6,622 bases of DNA, from positions 1 through 6,622 of the forward strand of contig JAUWOM010000060.1 of NCBI GenBank assembly GCA_030612085.1, in the 5' to 3' direction. Positions 1-5,907 of this stretch are shown here, piece by piece. This stretch comes from Actinomycetes bacterium (GTDB lineage Bacteria; Actinomycetota; Humimicrobiia; JAHJRV01). Position 1 is the first letter of the stretch; every line of letters begins with the position of its first letter. The notes below the pieces were generated by a model, which ran no database searches, was not told where the DNA came from, and saw nothing but the letters and a program-made list of their open reading frames with translations. The position numbers were made by a program, and so were the translations under genes.

Positions 1-174
1 GGAAGAATTAAGGATATGTCAAAACATGCTTTAAATCTTGAACATGAAATGAAACTCAAGCATATCCCCGAAAAAATCTATACTAAAAAAGCTAAGAAAA
101 TTGCAAAAAAAAGATTCAAATTTACGGAAATGTTCTTTAAAAGATTAAAAAGAGAAATAAATGGAGAGATATGA
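1..174 (+). CDS. 3' end of a gene entering from the left; possibly an HD-superfamily protein
   Basis: Frame 1 is open from the first base to TGA at 172-174, giving the last 57 residues of a protein whose start lies outside the window. The piece is very basic and helical: a stretch IYTKKAKKIAKKRFKF is followed by TEMFFKRLKREINGEI at the C-terminus. From memory, the pattern 'T-x-x-A-[RK]-K-[IL]-A-x-x-R-x-x-F-x-x-x-F-x-x-R-[LF]' followed by a short acidic tail is typical of the C-terminal helix of small uncharacterised HD-domain phosphohydrolases of about 200 residues. The HD metal-binding motifs themselves would lie upstream and cannot be seen, so the family call is tentative. That it is a real coding end is supported by the codon pattern and by the non-coding composition that starts right after the stop. 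Confidence 0.5.
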   Translation, partial: GRIKDMSKHALNLEHEMKLKHIPEKIYTKKAKKIAKKRFKFTEMFFKRLKREINGEI

Positions 175-436
175 TTTTCAAAATACTGCTAGCCAATTTT
201 ACAATGTAAATTTATTAATGTTAATTTATCAATAATAAAAATATAAAAATATTTCAATTTTAGAAATATTAAATAAATTTCAACAATAAAAGATAATGAA
301 CCCAAATATCTTTTAAAAGTCAATCTCTGTTTCACACAAAACCTGATTCATTATTAAAGAATATTAACAGACTTTCCTACATATCTTATATAATGTTCTA
401 ATAAATTATATTTTTAGCATTATAAGAGGAGGGATT
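175..436. other. AT-rich intergenic region
   Basis: This 262-base spacer has no coding potential that I can see. It contains a weak AT-only hairpin (AATATTTC at 248-255 with GAAATATT at 263-270, 7-base loop), which lacks the G+C and T-tract of an intrinsic terminator. A promoter and ribosome site for the next gene sit at its right end. Confidence 0.7.
364..394 (+). promoter_or_regulatory. Putative sigma70-type promoter for the S9 peptidase gene
   Basis: TTAACA at 364-369 differs from the -35 consensus at one base. TATAAT at 389-394 is a perfect -10 but is 19 bases away; the overlapping TATATA at 387-392 gives the ideal 17-base spacing. Transcription would start near 400, leaving a leader of about 37 bases before the AGGAGGG ribosome site at 427-433. 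The region is so AT-rich that a -10 match alone carries little weight; the paired -35 and the position make it plausible. Confidence 0.5.
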
Positions 437-2464
437 ATGCCAACACGAAAAAAACAGTATATATCTGCTGATGATTTATATAGATTCAAATTAATTAGTG
501 ACTGTAAAATCTCTCCGGATGGTCAGCATGTTGTATTTTGTATCCAGAGAGTAGATAGAAAGAGTGAAAAGAAATACTCGAATCTATGGATTGTTCCTAC
601 TGAAAGGGGGAGAGCCAAGCAATTTACATATGGAAATCAAGTAGATAGTCAACCGAAATGGTCACCAGATGGAAAATATATTGCTTTCATTTCAAATAGA
701 GATGATGAAAAACAATCACAGATTTACATAATACCTTTTCATGGTGGAGAAGCAAGAAAGTTAACAAACCTAAAAGGTACTATAAATATATTTGAGTGGT
801 CTCCTGATGGTAAAAGGCTTGTTTGCCAGTTTTGTAAAAAGGATGAGGATGAAATAGAGAGAGAAAAGGATGAGCAGAAGAAAAAACTTGGTATTGTATC
901 ACGCCACATTAAACGTATTTTCTACAAATTAGATGCAACAGGACCTTTACCCAGAGAAAGATGGCATATATGGGCAATAGATGTTTGTACAGGTAAAGCT
1001 AAACAATTGACCGAAAGTGATATCTATGATGATTTAGAACCCTATTGGTCTCATGATGGTAAGGAAATAGTCTTCTGTTCCAATCACAGTAAAGATCCTG
1101 ACCTTGATCCAGATGCTATAGATTTATTTATGATTTCAACAGATGGAGGAGAACTCAGTAAAATAAAAACACCTATAGGACCAAAAGCTAAACCAACTTT
1201 TTCTCCAGATGGGAAATGGATTGCTTACTTTGGACAAGAAGGTAAAGGGAAGTGGTGGAAAAACACTTACTTATGGATTGTACCAGTGGATAATAGTAAG
1301 AAAGCAAAGAACCTAACAGAGAAGTTTGATTTTGATGTATCAAGTACTACTATAAATGACATACCAGGACTTCTTCCTTTAATGCCACCAATGTGGTCTT
1401 ATAATGGAAATAAAATATATTTTCAAGTTTCACAACATGGTAACACTACTCTCAAATCAATTGCATTAAGTGGAAGAAAGCAAAGTTTGCAAACAGTGGC
1501 TGGAGGTAAGGGAGTTGTCGGTTTTTATAGCTTTGACAATGAACAGTTGAAACTGGCCCATTTTAATGCAAATATGACTGAATTGGGACAGGTTTGGATT
1601 AAAGATTTAAATACCAAACATTCCAAAAAATTAACCCATATTAATGAGAACTTATTGCGATATAGAGATCTTGGCGAAATGGAGGAAGTCTGGTTTAAAG
1701 GTGCTGCAAATAATGATCTACAAGGTTGGATTCTCAAACCACCCAATTTTGATGAATCAAAAAAATACCCATCAATTTTAGAAATCCATGGGGGGCCCAG
1801 AGTCCAGTATGGTAACTTCTTTATGCATGAGTTCTACTTTTTAGCTGCACAAGGATATGTTATTTATTTTTGCAACCCCAGAGGAAGCCAAGGATATGGT
1901 GAAGAACATTCGAAAGCAATTTGGAATAACTGGGGAACAGCAGATTATGATGATTTAATAAAATGGGTTGATTTTGTTGAAAAGAAACCATATATAGATG
2001 CCAAAAGAATGGGTGTGACAGGTGGTAGTTACGGTGGATACATGACTAACTGGATTATTGGACATACAGATCGCTTTAAAGCTGCTGTTACACAAAGAAG
2101 TGTAAGTAATCTTATAAGTATGTATGGGTCTAGTGACTATAATTGGGCATTTCAATACGAGCTTGGTAATGAACCACCTTGGGAGAATATTGAAAATTAT
2201 TGGCGTCAATCACCTATGAAATACATAGGTAATGTGAAAACACCAACATTAATAATACATAGCGAACAGGATCTGCGTTGTGCAATTGAACAAGGTGAAC
2301 AAATATTTGTTGCCTTAAAAAAATTAGGTGTAGATACTGAAATGGTAAGTTTTCCTGAAGAACCTCATGGGCTTTCACGTAGCGGTAGAACTGACAAGCG
2401 TATCGAAAGATTAAAACATATTGTGGGTTGGTTTAATAGATATTTAAAAGAGAATAATAAATAA
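437..2464 (+). CDS. S9 family serine peptidase (acylaminoacyl-peptidase / dipeptidyl-peptidase type)
   Basis: A complete 675-residue prolyl-oligopeptidase-family enzyme that would cleave short peptides in the cytoplasm; there is no signal peptide or membrane segment. The N-terminal two thirds is a beta-propeller with repeated WSPDGK-type blade motifs at about residues 26-35, 75-84, 121-127, 204-210 and 255-262, plus a degenerate WSYNGNK near 320. A charged Lys/Glu-rich stretch lies at 134-150. The C-terminal alpha/beta-hydrolase domain starts near 415 and contains HGGP (451-454), the nucleophile elbow GGSYGG with Ser531, Asp612 in HSEQD, and His644 in EEPHG, so the catalytic triad is intact. 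Length and order match bacterial YuxL-like S9C peptidases. ATG at 437 is preceded by AGGAGGG (427-433) and is the clear start. The gene appears monocistronic, with its own promoter and only gene remnants downstream. The exact specificity (acylaminoacyl versus dipeptidyl) cannot be read from sequence. Confidence 0.95.
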   Translation: MPTRKKQYISADDLYRFKLISDCKISPDGQHVVFCIQRVDRKSEKKYSNLWIVPTERGRAKQFTYGNQVDSQPKWSPDGKYIAFISNRDDEKQSQIYIIPFHGGEARKLTNLKGTINIFEWSPDGKRLVCQFCKKDEDEIEREKDEQKKKLGIVSRHIKRIFYKLDATGPLPRERWHIWAIDVCTGKAKQLTESDIYDDLEPYWSHDGKEIVFCSNHSKDPDLDPDAIDLFMISTDGGELSKIKTPIGPKAKPTFSPDGKWIAYFGQEGKGKWWKNTYLWIVPVDNSKKAKNLTEKFDFDVSSTTINDIPGLLPLMPPMWSYNGNKIYFQVSQHGNTTLKSIALSGRKQSLQTVAGGKGVVGFYSFDNEQLKLAHFNANMTELGQVWIKDLNTKHSKKLTHINENLLRYRDLGEMEEVWFKGAANNDLQGWILKPPNFDESKKYPSILEIHGGPRVQYGNFFMHEFYFLAAQGYVIYFCNPRGSQGYGEEHSKAIWNNWGTADYDDLIKWVDFVEKKPYIDAKRMGVTGGSYGGYMTNWIIGHTDRFKAAVTQRSVSNLISMYGSSDYNWAFQYELGNEPPWENIENYWRQSPMKYIGNVKTPTLIIHSEQDLRCAIEQGEQIFVALKKLGVDTEMVSFPEEPHGLSRSGRTDKRIERLKHIVGWFNRYLKENNK

Positions 2465-2485
2465 AAACTAAAAAAGAAATTATAG

Positions 2486-2644
2486 ATAAATCTCAATAAA
2501 TTTCATCCCTCCGAAAGAAATAAAGTAAAGGAACCATATCCTAAAGCACATGTGCATACATTCAAAAGCAGTGGTCATCTAACCATGATTGTCAAAAGAG
2601 AAGAATACATTTCTGTTGTTAGAAAATTTCTAAAAGGAAAATGA
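2486..2644 (+). pseudogene. C-terminal stump of an alpha/beta-hydrolase-fold protein
   Basis: The frame ending at TGA 2642-2644 is open from just after a TAG at 2483-2485 and encodes about 52 residues with no usable start. Its last 35 or so residues read like the end of an alpha/beta hydrolase: a 'P-x-A-x-V-H-x-F' strand (YPKAHVHTF), then SSGHLTMIVKREEY carrying the catalytic-His motif G-H-L, then the final helix ISVVRKFLKGK. In the family this matches the 'pna.vhifkgsGHlpmlekpeef...v..FL' ending. The nucleophile and acid portions are absent, because the preceding DNA is the end of the S9 peptidase. The piece is not in a position to continue the S9 protein, which already has its own complete hydrolase domain. 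I read it as a deletion remnant. Confidence 0.6.
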
Positions 2645-2815
2645 GTTTTTTTGTTATTATCTATCTATTATCCCTACACATGAGAAATTTGAGGTTAATT
2701 TGATGATTCCAATAATGAGTATATCACTCAGATATATGGCTGATAAGATTCAAAAAAAATAGAGATTTACATAAAAGATTTTGATAAGTTTAAAGTCAAT
2801 AAAGGAAGAGAAAAA
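2645..2815. other. Non-coding spacer between gene remnants
   Basis: AT-rich sequence with only very short frames, such as a 19-codon ATG frame at 2703-2762 without homology I recognise. It separates the hydrolase stump from the next short ORF and is probably eroded former coding sequence. GGAAGA at 2804-2809 is a ribosome-site-like stretch placed 6 bases before the ATG at 2816. Confidence 0.5.
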
Positions 2816-2986
2816 ATGAGTAAATGGCTGAATAATCTAAAATGTAATCCTATCCCCACTCTGATTTCATCAGACAATGAAGCAATAATATTTTTTACAA
2901 AACACGATTTGTTAGGGGGAGAAGAAAAAAATATAGAAAATCTTTGGGAGTTACCTGAACCTTTAAAATTAATAAAATTTATATAA
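2816..2986 (+). pseudogene. Short ORF resembling only the N-terminus of a squalene-cyclase/prenyltransferase-like protein
   Basis: ATG 2816 to TAA 2984-2986 encodes 56 residues, with GGAAGA (2804-2809) as a possible ribosome site. The segment NPIPTLISSDNEAIIFFTKH followed by DLL resembles the entry motif 'N-P-[IV]-P-W-L-L-x-x-D-N-P-A-[VI]-x-[YF]-F-T-x-R-D-L-L'. I recall that motif at the start of uncharacterised bacterial proteins with alpha/alpha-toroid (squalene cyclase/prenyltransferase-like) repeats; those proteins are several hundred residues long. Here the frame stops soon after (ELPEPLKLIKFI), just before a new gene begins at 3007, so the repeat domain is missing. It is either a truncated relic or, less likely, a genuine 56-residue protein. 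The conserved Trp of 'PWLL' is replaced by Thr-Leu, which also suggests drift. Confidence 0.4.
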
Positions 2987-3006
2987 AATGATGAGAGGGA
3001 TAAAAT

Positions 3007-3627
3007 ATGCCTCTTTTGACATTTCTTTTTGAAGCAGTGCTTATTTCCTTATCTGGTGTTTTGGTACCTGGACCTATTACAGCTATAACAGTAGAAGAAG
3101 GGAACAAGTCTCCTCATGCTGGAGCATTGGTTGCAATAGGTCATGGAATAGTTGAGTTTCCTCTGATTATATCTATATTTTAAGGCTTTGAATATTTATT
3201 AAAGCTGAACTATGTGAAAGAAGTAATTGCTTTTGTGGGAGGATTATTTCTCTTATTTATGGGGATCAGCATGTTTCGTAGCATTAAACAAATTGATGTT
3301 AATTCTAAAAAATCCACTCACCTTCCCATAATAGATGGAATACTTCTAAGTTTGTGGAATCCTTATTTTCTTATTTGGTGGGCTACCGTTGGAGCTACAC
3401 TAATTTTTCGATCTATTAGTTTTGGTACGTTAGGCTTTTTGTTTTTTATGTTATTTCACTGGTTGTGTGATTTTTTCTGGTGCTATTTTCTCTCAATATT
3501 ATCATTCAGGGGTGGACAGTACTTTGGAAAAAAATTCCAGAAGATTGTTTCTACCATATGTGGTGCGTTTCTTTTATTTTTTGGTGGAAAATTTATTTAT
3601 GATTCTATAAAAATGTTTTTTATATAG
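3007..3627 (+). pseudogene. LysE-family transporter gene interrupted by one in-frame TAA
   Basis: One reading frame from ATG 3007 (ribosome site GAGAGGGA at 2993-3000) to TAG 3625-3627 spans 206 codons, the usual length of LysE/RhtB-family exporters, which pump amino acids or related metabolites out through the inner membrane. The only break is TAA at 3181-3183 (codon 59). Before it lie the first helix and the family signature (LVPGPITAI near residues 19-27, then GALVAIGHGIVEFPLI). After it the frame continues with GFEYLL, the GGLFLLFMG helix (about 77-86), the characteristic LWNPYFLIWWATVGA (about 116-130), a further membrane pair and a last helix ending near residue 203. Tyr codons (TAT/TAC) differ from TAA by one base and an aromatic residue would fit here, so a single substitution explains the defect. 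GTG 3214 could start a 137-residue product, but it has no ribosome site and would lack the first two helices. A sequencing error cannot be excluded. Confidence 0.85.
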
Positions 3628-4024
3628 TGAAAAATTATTAGAAATTCCCCAGTTAATGGTAAGAAAAAACGATAAACACAAAAATACTTTTAATATAGAT
3701 ATTGGTAATATGTTATCAAAAATGTTCTTAGTACATTGACAATTCCCTGATAATACAGTAAGTTTTGGCTATGAAAATTCACCCTCTCTATAGCAATAAA
3801 AATTTTTGTCATCTTATCTTTTATGGTGTTTAAAAACAATATTTTCATCTACACTTAAAAGAGATAGGATGGCGATTTAACCATCGTAACGAGAATTTAG
3901 TTGTACTACTATGTAAGTTATTAAATCAGAGAATTTAAGTTGTTAAAGAACAAAGTTAGTGCAATTTTGTTTAGGTATTACCAAACAAAATAATAAAGAG
4001 AGATTCAATATTTTAAGGAAGGAA
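3628..4024. other. Gene-free spacer of about 400 bases
   Basis: No reading frame in this region has recognisable homology on either strand. A TTGACA at 3736-3741 has no -10 at a suitable distance. There is a small hairpin GATGG (3868-3872) / CCATC (3881-3885). The only notable structure is the larger hairpin at 3964-3991, described separately. The leader of the nitroreductase gene lies at the right end. Confidence 0.6.
3964..3991 (+). promoter_or_regulatory. Hairpin / palindrome in the nitroreductase leader
   Basis: ATTTTGTTT (3964-3972) pairs perfectly with AAACAAAAT (3983-3991). After a single bulged A at 3973, GGT (3974-3976) pairs with ACC (3980-3982) around an ATT triloop, giving 12 base pairs in total. 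It ends 33 bases before the ATG at 4025. No T-tract follows on either strand, so it is not an intrinsic terminator. It could be an operator for a dimeric regulator or an mRNA leader structure. I see no named motif. Confidence 0.4.
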
Positions 4025-4930
4025 ATGGATATACTAACAGCAATTCAAAGGCGTGTAAGTGTACGTAGTTACAGTAAAGATATTGTGGACTCAACTACAC
4101 TTAAGCGACTAATTAATTTTGCTAAAAAAACTAAACATTTAACAACAGTTCTACCAAGAATAGAACTTGTAAGTGGTGTTGATAAGACAAATCACATTTT
4201 AACTTCAATAATTGGCTCATATGGTCTTGTGAGAAATCCACCCCACTTACTAATTGGAATAATGCCTGAAGAAAGTAACATTACCAGAATTGATCTTGGA
4301 TATGTATTAGAGCAGGTGGTGTTAGAAGCTACAAAGTTAGGATTAGGTACTTGTTGGATAAGTGGTTCTTATAATCCAAAAATTGCTGGTAGTGAGGTGG
4401 GTTTAAAATCTGGGGAGATAGTGGAAGTGGTCTGTGCTTTTGGTTATCCTGCTAAAGAAATATTAGAACGGTTCCATAGTAGAACTATCAGAAGAATAGC
4501 TGGTGGTCATCATCGAAAACCGTTAAAGGAAATAGTCTTTTATAAGAATTGGAGTAAATCCTGGTCGCCAGAGGAGGAAGATCCAGAATTAGTGACAATA
4601 CTTGAACATGCTCGTTTAGCTTCATCAGGTGCAAATCGACAGCCATGGCGTCTCATTATTAGACCGGGGAATATTGTTCTTACTCTAGTATTAACAAAGC
4701 CCCTATGGACTGGTATTGCAAATAGGCTATCTCCAATTGTTGGTGTTGTGAAAAGAAATGTACTTGCAAAAGCACAATACATTGATGCTGGAATTGTGAT
4801 GTCACACTTCACATTGGTATCTGAAGCAATTGGACAAAAAGGTCAGTGGGAATTACGGTTGGGAGATAAAACCTTAGCTCGAGAATGCCAATTACCCAAA
4901 GGAGTCATCCCTGTAGCCATTTTTAAGTAA
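4025..4930 (+). CDS. TM1586-like nitroreductase family protein
   Basis: A 301-residue cytosolic flavoprotein of the nitroreductase superfamily, expected to bind FMN and use NAD(P)H; its natural substrate is unknown. The order of motifs fits the TM1586-type family, in which two half-domains lie in one chain. RRVSVRSY (9-16) is the N-terminal 'R-x-S-x-R-x-[FY]' phosphate-binding motif, EATKLGLGTCW (101-111) is the classic 'a..lGlgtcW' strand-helix, and ARLASSGANRQPWR (196-209) is the 'apSa.N.QPW' flavin motif. YIDAGIVMSHF (252-262) is the helix that precedes the C-terminal strands. The frame could start at GTG 3959, 22 codons upstream, but that extension would be translated through the 3964-3991 hairpin and has no family resemblance. 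ATG 4025 follows AAGGAAGG (4015-4022) and places RRVSVRSY at the normal distance from the N-terminus, so I prefer it. No promoter is clear. The length is slightly above that of simple nitroreductases, as expected for this subfamily. Confidence 0.9.
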   Translation: MDILTAIQRRVSVRSYSKDIVDSTTLKRLINFAKKTKHLTTVLPRIELVSGVDKTNHILTSIIGSYGLVRNPPHLLIGIMPEESNITRIDLGYVLEQVVLEATKLGLGTCWISGSYNPKIAGSEVGLKSGEIVEVVCAFGYPAKEILERFHSRTIRRIAGGHHRKPLKEIVFYKNWSKSWSPEEEDPELVTILEHARLASSGANRQPWRLIIRPGNIVLTLVLTKPLWTGIANRLSPIVGVVKRNVLAKAQYIDAGIVMSHFTLVSEAIGQKGQWELRLGDKTLARECQLPKGVIPVAIFK

Positions 4931-4944
4931 AAATCTTAATAAAT

Positions 4945-5166
4945 TTGTGGGAATTTTTGTTAGTAATCCCTTCAGTATTTGCACTGGGTGGACTGTTAAT
5001 GCTCTATGGTGGAGTACAGGATGTTCTACTTTTCTTTGCACCCGATATGGTACCAGTACCATCTTGGTACTCAGTAACACCTGTTGTGGGACTGGTATAT
5101 GGACTGATAGTGTTTTTTTCAGGCAGGCTTGAATTTATTTTTGGGATTGCAACTACACCATGTTAG
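4945..5166 (+). CDS. Putative small two-helix membrane protein, function unknown
   Basis: The frame from TTG 4945 to TAG 5164-5166 encodes 73 hydrophobic residues: helix one is about residues 4-31 (LLVIPSVFALGGLLMLYGG and onward) and helix two about 44-68 (VTPVVGLVYGLIVFFSG and onward), joined by a short Pro-rich loop (PDMVPVPSW). It begins 14 bases after the nitroreductase stop, so co-transcription is possible. However, no ATG/GTG start is available at the N-terminus and no ribosome site precedes the TTG. I recognise no family. The regular membrane pattern suggests real or formerly real coding sequence, possibly the remnant of a longer membrane protein whose start has been lost. Confidence 0.35.
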   Translation: MWEFLLVIPSVFALGGLLMLYGGVQDVLLFFAPDMVPVPSWYSVTPVVGLVYGLIVFFSGRLEFIFGIATTPC

Positions 5167-5200
5167 AGGTATCCAGGAGAAAAGGTTAGCGTCTTTAGTA

Positions 5201-5230
5201 GCTCAATAGATCTTCAATTATTTATTGAGC
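5201..5230. repeat. Inverted repeat overlapping the end of the serpin remnant
   Basis: GCTCAATA (5201-5208) and TATTGAGC (5223-5230) form a perfect 8-bp stem with a 14-base loop. The right arm includes the stop and last codons of the minus-strand serpin piece. No T-run follows on either strand, so a terminator role is not supported. Confidence 0.35.
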
Positions 5231-5392
5231 AGGATCAAAAACTCTTCCCATAAATAGAATATTACCCATTTCTCTTTCTTGTATCATGAATATAAATAGG
5301 TGATCTGCATTAAAAACAGTTTTTTCAGAAATAGCTTCTTTCATAACTACAGCAGTTGCAGCCGCAACCTCTTTTTGAGATTTTAAACACAT
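5222..5392 (-). pseudogene. C-terminal fragment of a serpin (serine protease inhibitor)
   Basis: Read on the minus strand from 5392 down to the TAA at 5224-5222, 56 codons give a clear serpin ending. EVAAATAVVM is the hinge of the reactive-centre loop (family 'GTEAAAATAVVM'). After a variable loop comes VFNADHLFIFMI (family 'F.aDhPFiF.I'), and then GNILFMGRVFDP (family 'GsILFmGRv.nP'), which forms the last strands and the C-terminal signature. Whole serpins are about 370-420 residues, so only about one seventh is present. The hinge has lost its Gly-Thr (QKE instead of GTE) and the DHP proline is Leu, consistent with relaxed constraint. Upstream on the minus strand the frame runs into the promoter and body of the + strand tRNA-Ser gene, where no serpin sequence is seen. 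This is a truncated relic, not a functional inhibitor. Confidence 0.75.
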
Positions 5393-5413
5393 TTTGTAAT
5401 AAATTGATATAAT
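5383..5413 (+). promoter_or_regulatory. Putative tRNA-Ser promoter
   Basis: A perfect TATAAT at 5408-5413 lies 25 bases before the mature tRNA 5' end at 5439, which would give a leader of about 18 bases. The -35 region is poor: TTAAAC at 5383-5388 with 19-base spacing is the best candidate. It overlaps the truncated end of the minus-strand serpin piece. Confidence 0.4.
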
Positions 5414-5438
5414 ATTTATAAATAAGTGAAATAAACTT

Positions 5439-5530
5439 GGAGGAGTGCAGGAGTGGACGATCTGGCGATACTGGAAATATCGTAGGCGGTGAAAGTCGCC
5501 TCGTGGGTTCGAATCCCACCTCCTCCGCCA
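5439..5530 (+). tRNA. tRNA-Ser (anticodon GGA)
   Basis: A 92-base gene folds into a class II cloverleaf. The acceptor stem is GGAGGAG (5439-5445) with CTCCTCC (5520-5526), followed by discriminator G5527 (usual for serine) and an encoded CCA at 5528-5530. The anticodon stem is CGATA/TATCG around loop CTGGAAA, with anticodon GGA at 5473-5475, reading UCC/UCU. The long variable arm GGCG...CGCC and T-arm GTGGG/CCCAC with loop TTCGAAT complete it. The long variable arm, discriminator and anticodon agree on serine. Confidence 0.97.
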
Positions 5531-5677
5531 ATTTTAAAATAAAGTGCTTTTCACCAAAATCCCCTACATGCAATTTATACTTCAAAACTAAAAGGAAAAT
5601 ATTATAGAGTGGATTTTCAAAATAAGTTTGTTTTTTCTTTAAAATATCTAAATTCTATTAGATTTTCTGATACATTT
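5531..5677. other. AT-rich spacer after the tRNA gene
   Basis: No gene, integrase or second copy of the tRNA 3' end is visible here, so there is no support for an integration site. No good intrinsic terminator for the tRNA is seen either. Confidence 0.5.
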
Positions 5678-5813
5678 AATGAGATTCTTCAGTCGCTATC
5701 ACTCCTTCTGAATGACAGAATATTAATTGTAAATTGTCATCCTGAGCACATTCGCTAAGTTTATTCTGAGCGAAGCGAATAGACCTAGTACAGGCTCCGC
5801 GAAGGGTCTCATT
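5678..5813. repeat. 136-bp palindromic REP/MITE-like element
   Basis: The ends are inverted repeats, AATGAGATTCTTC (5678-5690) against the complement of GAAGGGTCTCATT (5801-5813), matching at 11 of 13 positions. Inside are two further palindromes: ATGACA (5712-5717) with TGTCAT (5735-5740), and ATTCGCT (5750-5756) with AGCGAAT (5774-5780). The core CTGAGCGAAGCGAAT and the phrase TGTCATCCTGAGC are strikingly more G+C-rich than the surroundings. They resemble the dispersed 'GTCATTCTGAGCGAAGCGAA' intergenic repeats that I recall from many bacterial genomes. No transposase is encoded, so it would be non-autonomous. It lies wholly between genes. Confidence 0.7.
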
Positions 5814-5907
5814 TATACTGAATATTTTAAATAATTCCCCAATCTGTTAAAATTAAAAAAGTCTATTTACAAGGTAATTTTCTACATTAATATATAGGAC
5901 AATTGAT

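Noticed and set aside
1525..1746. Minus-strand frame inside the S9 peptidase gene
   Set aside because: Shadow of a strongly supported gene; its composition shows no domain and no ribosome site.
1955..2209. Second minus-strand frame inside the S9 peptidase gene
   Set aside because: Antisense shadow of the conserved catalytic domain, with no recognisable protein features.
3007..3627. Reassigned or recoded stop codon as explanation for the LysE break
   Set aside because: TAA serves as the normal terminator of the S9 peptidase and nitroreductase at expected lengths, and no recoding structure is evident after 3183.
3709..3867. Minus-strand frame of about 52 codons in the gene-free spacer
   Set aside because: Opens with an ATG but has no ribosome site and no recognisable similarity; expected by chance in such AT-rich DNA.
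3959..4024. GTG-started 22-codon extension of the nitroreductase
   Set aside because: No family similarity, no ribosome site, and it would be translated through the 3964-3991 hairpin; ATG 4025 has a good purine-rich site and fits the family.
4540..4812. Minus-strand 90-codon frame within the nitroreductase gene
   Set aside because: Lies opposite the conserved flavin motifs of the nitroreductase and has no homology or ribosome site.
5325..5585. Minus-strand frame of 86 codons with the string AEEVGFEPT
   Set aside because: It is the antisense translation of the tRNA-Ser gene and flanks; this string is a well-known artefact of translating the complement of tRNA-Ser genes. The serpin similarity nearby is in a different minus-strand frame.
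5439..5813. tRNA-Ser as the attachment site of an integrated element
   Set aside because: No integrase gene and no second copy of the tRNA 3' end were found in the window, so integration is not supported.
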